Below, in pieces: positions 5,505 through 6,292 of a stretch of DNA of 6,292 nucleotides. Made by a program: the position numbers and the translations under genes. The first letter of the stretch is position 1, and the number at the start of each line of letters is the position of its first letter. The notes below the pieces were generated by a model. That model did not search any database. It was not told the DNA's origin and saw nothing but the letters and a program-made list of their open reading frames with translations. The DNA comes from Candidatus Moraniibacteriota bacterium (GTDB lineage Bacteria; Patescibacteriota; Minisyncoccia; Moranbacterales; UBA2206), in NCBI GenBank assembly GCA_023261605.1, contig JAHFOP010000054.1, positions 1 to 6,292 of the forward strand. The letters are read 5' to 3'.

Positions 5505-6292
5505 ATGTTGCAAAAATTTTTAAATAAAAGAAGAATAGAACAGGGTGGAGAGATCGAAGATTCCATCATGACGATTACGCAAAAAGAAGAGGCGACGATT
5601 GAAGTTCCCTTTGAAAGAAAATCCCTTTCCTTTTTTTGGTATTTCATCGTACTTTCAATCCTGAGTCTTTTCGCGCGAGTTTTCTATTTGGATTTTTTCC
5701 AAGGAGAATATTATGCCAAAGTGTCAAAAGGCAATAGCACGCGAGAAGTTATCATCAAGGCTCCGCGTGGAACAGTTCTGGATAAATATGGACATATCTT
5801 GGCGCGCAATATCCCTAGTATTGATGCTATTGTGATTCCAGCGAACTTGCCTTCGGATTCGCAGACGCGGAAAAATATGGCGGACGCTGTGGCAGATATT
5901 CTAGGCATGAATTCAGGAAATGCCGAGATAATGCTGGCGAGCCAAGATGCCGCGTCATTCAATCCAGTGCTTCTCAAGGAAAATATCTCTCAAGAACAAG
6001 CGCTTATCATGGCTGAAAAAAGAAATGATTTTCCGGGGATTGAGTTGGAAAAAACTGCTATCCGACAGTATGAAGATGGCGAGATTTTTTCTCCGGTCAT
6101 TGGATATGACGGTAAAATTACACAAAGCGAGTTGGGGAATAATCCAGGGTATTTGATGACAGACTACATTGGCAAATCCGGTTTGGAAAAAAGTTATGAA
6201 GACAAATTGCGCGGGACGCCAGGCGCGACGCAAGTGGAAGTGGATTCTTTGGGCAACGCCAAGCGCGTGGTCGGAATAATCAATCCTGTTGC
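5505..6292 (+). CDS. mrdA: Penicillin-binding protein 2 (class B PBP), N-terminal part
   Basis: The frame is open from the ATG at 5505 to the window edge, giving 262 codons of what is usually a 600-700-residue protein. PBP2 is the elongation-specific D,D-transpeptidase that cross-links lateral peptidoglycan. A cytoplasmic tail of about 40 residues precedes one membrane anchor (41-62, rich in F, L and W). The non-catalytic pedestal follows, with the class B signature APRGTVLDKYGHILARN (86-102), QYEDGEIFSPVIGY (188-201) and the YIGKSGLEKSYEDKLRG stretch at 221-237, then VEVDSLG (244-250). The SxxK, SxN and KTG catalytic motifs would lie downstream and cannot be checked. The pedestal motifs and the position after mreD favour PBP2 over the division PBP3/FtsI. 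The start is 12 nt after mreD with no strong ribosome binding site. A rodA gene may follow outside the window. Confidence 0.92.
   Translation, partial: MLQKFLNKRRIEQGGEIEDSIMTITQKEEATIEVPFERKSLSFFWYFIVLSILSLFARVFYLDFFQGEYYAKVSKGNSTREVIIKAPRGTVLDKYGHILARNIPSIDAIVIPANLPSDSQTRKNMADAVADILGMNSGNAEIMLASQDAASFNPVLLKENISQEQALIMAEKRNDFPGIELEKTAIRQYEDGEIFSPVIGYDGKITQSELGNNPGYLMTDYIGKSGLEKSYEDKLRGTPGATQVEVDSLGNAKRVVGIINPV

Noticed and set aside
5505..6292. Possible division-specific PBP3/FtsI instead of PBP2.
   Set aside because: Its place directly after mreD and the pedestal motifs (PRGTVLD, YIGKSGLEKSYE) fit the elongation-type PBP2. The catalytic domain is outside the window, so some doubt remains.

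Overview
The window looks like chromosomal DNA from a Candidatus Patescibacteria (CPR) bacterium, possibly near Moranbacteria. This placement is an inference from overall character: a compact layout, an RseP with a lineage-type charged insertion, an Asp-box protein beside frr, and weak Shine-Dalgarno sequences before most genes. No phylogenetic marker was compared. All genes read cleanly in the standard code and TGA ends rseP, which argues against the TGA-to-glycine lineages (Gracilibacteria/Absconditabacteria).

Left block (1-2190, + strand): the 3' end of a gene for an Asp-box (BNR-type) beta-propeller protein, then frr (ribosome recycling factor), then rseP (site-2 intramembrane metalloprotease). 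The three are closely spaced and end at a hairpin terminator that is symmetrical enough to work on both strands.

Middle (2191-3058): one unrecognised 188-codon gene on the - strand (2223-2789), convergent with rseP and divergent from mreB. It has its own extended -10 promoter, the only strong Shine-Dalgarno sequence in the window, and a shared terminator. Its codon choice is unlike that of mreB. Its promoter sits back-to-back with the probable mreB promoter. The two -35 boxes are separated by 4 bp and together form a small inverted repeat.

Right block (3059-6292, + strand): mreB, mreC, mreD and the 5' part of the gene for penicillin-binding protein 2 (mrdA/pbpA). This is the classical rod-shape (elongasome) operon. 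MreB filaments on the inner membrane face organise MreC, MreD and the PBP2 transpeptidase, which makes lateral-wall peptidoglycan. mreB and mreC overlap by 20 nt, and the later gaps are 9 and 12 nt, consistent with one transcript. PBP2 runs off the right edge before its catalytic domain.

Most of the window is ordinary housekeeping sequence. The parts worth a second look are the orphan - strand gene, its tightly abutted divergent promoter with the cell-shape operon, and a perfect 11-bp tandem repeat where the mreB ribosome binding site would be. I found no tRNA or rRNA gene, CRISPR array, insertion sequence or attachment site.
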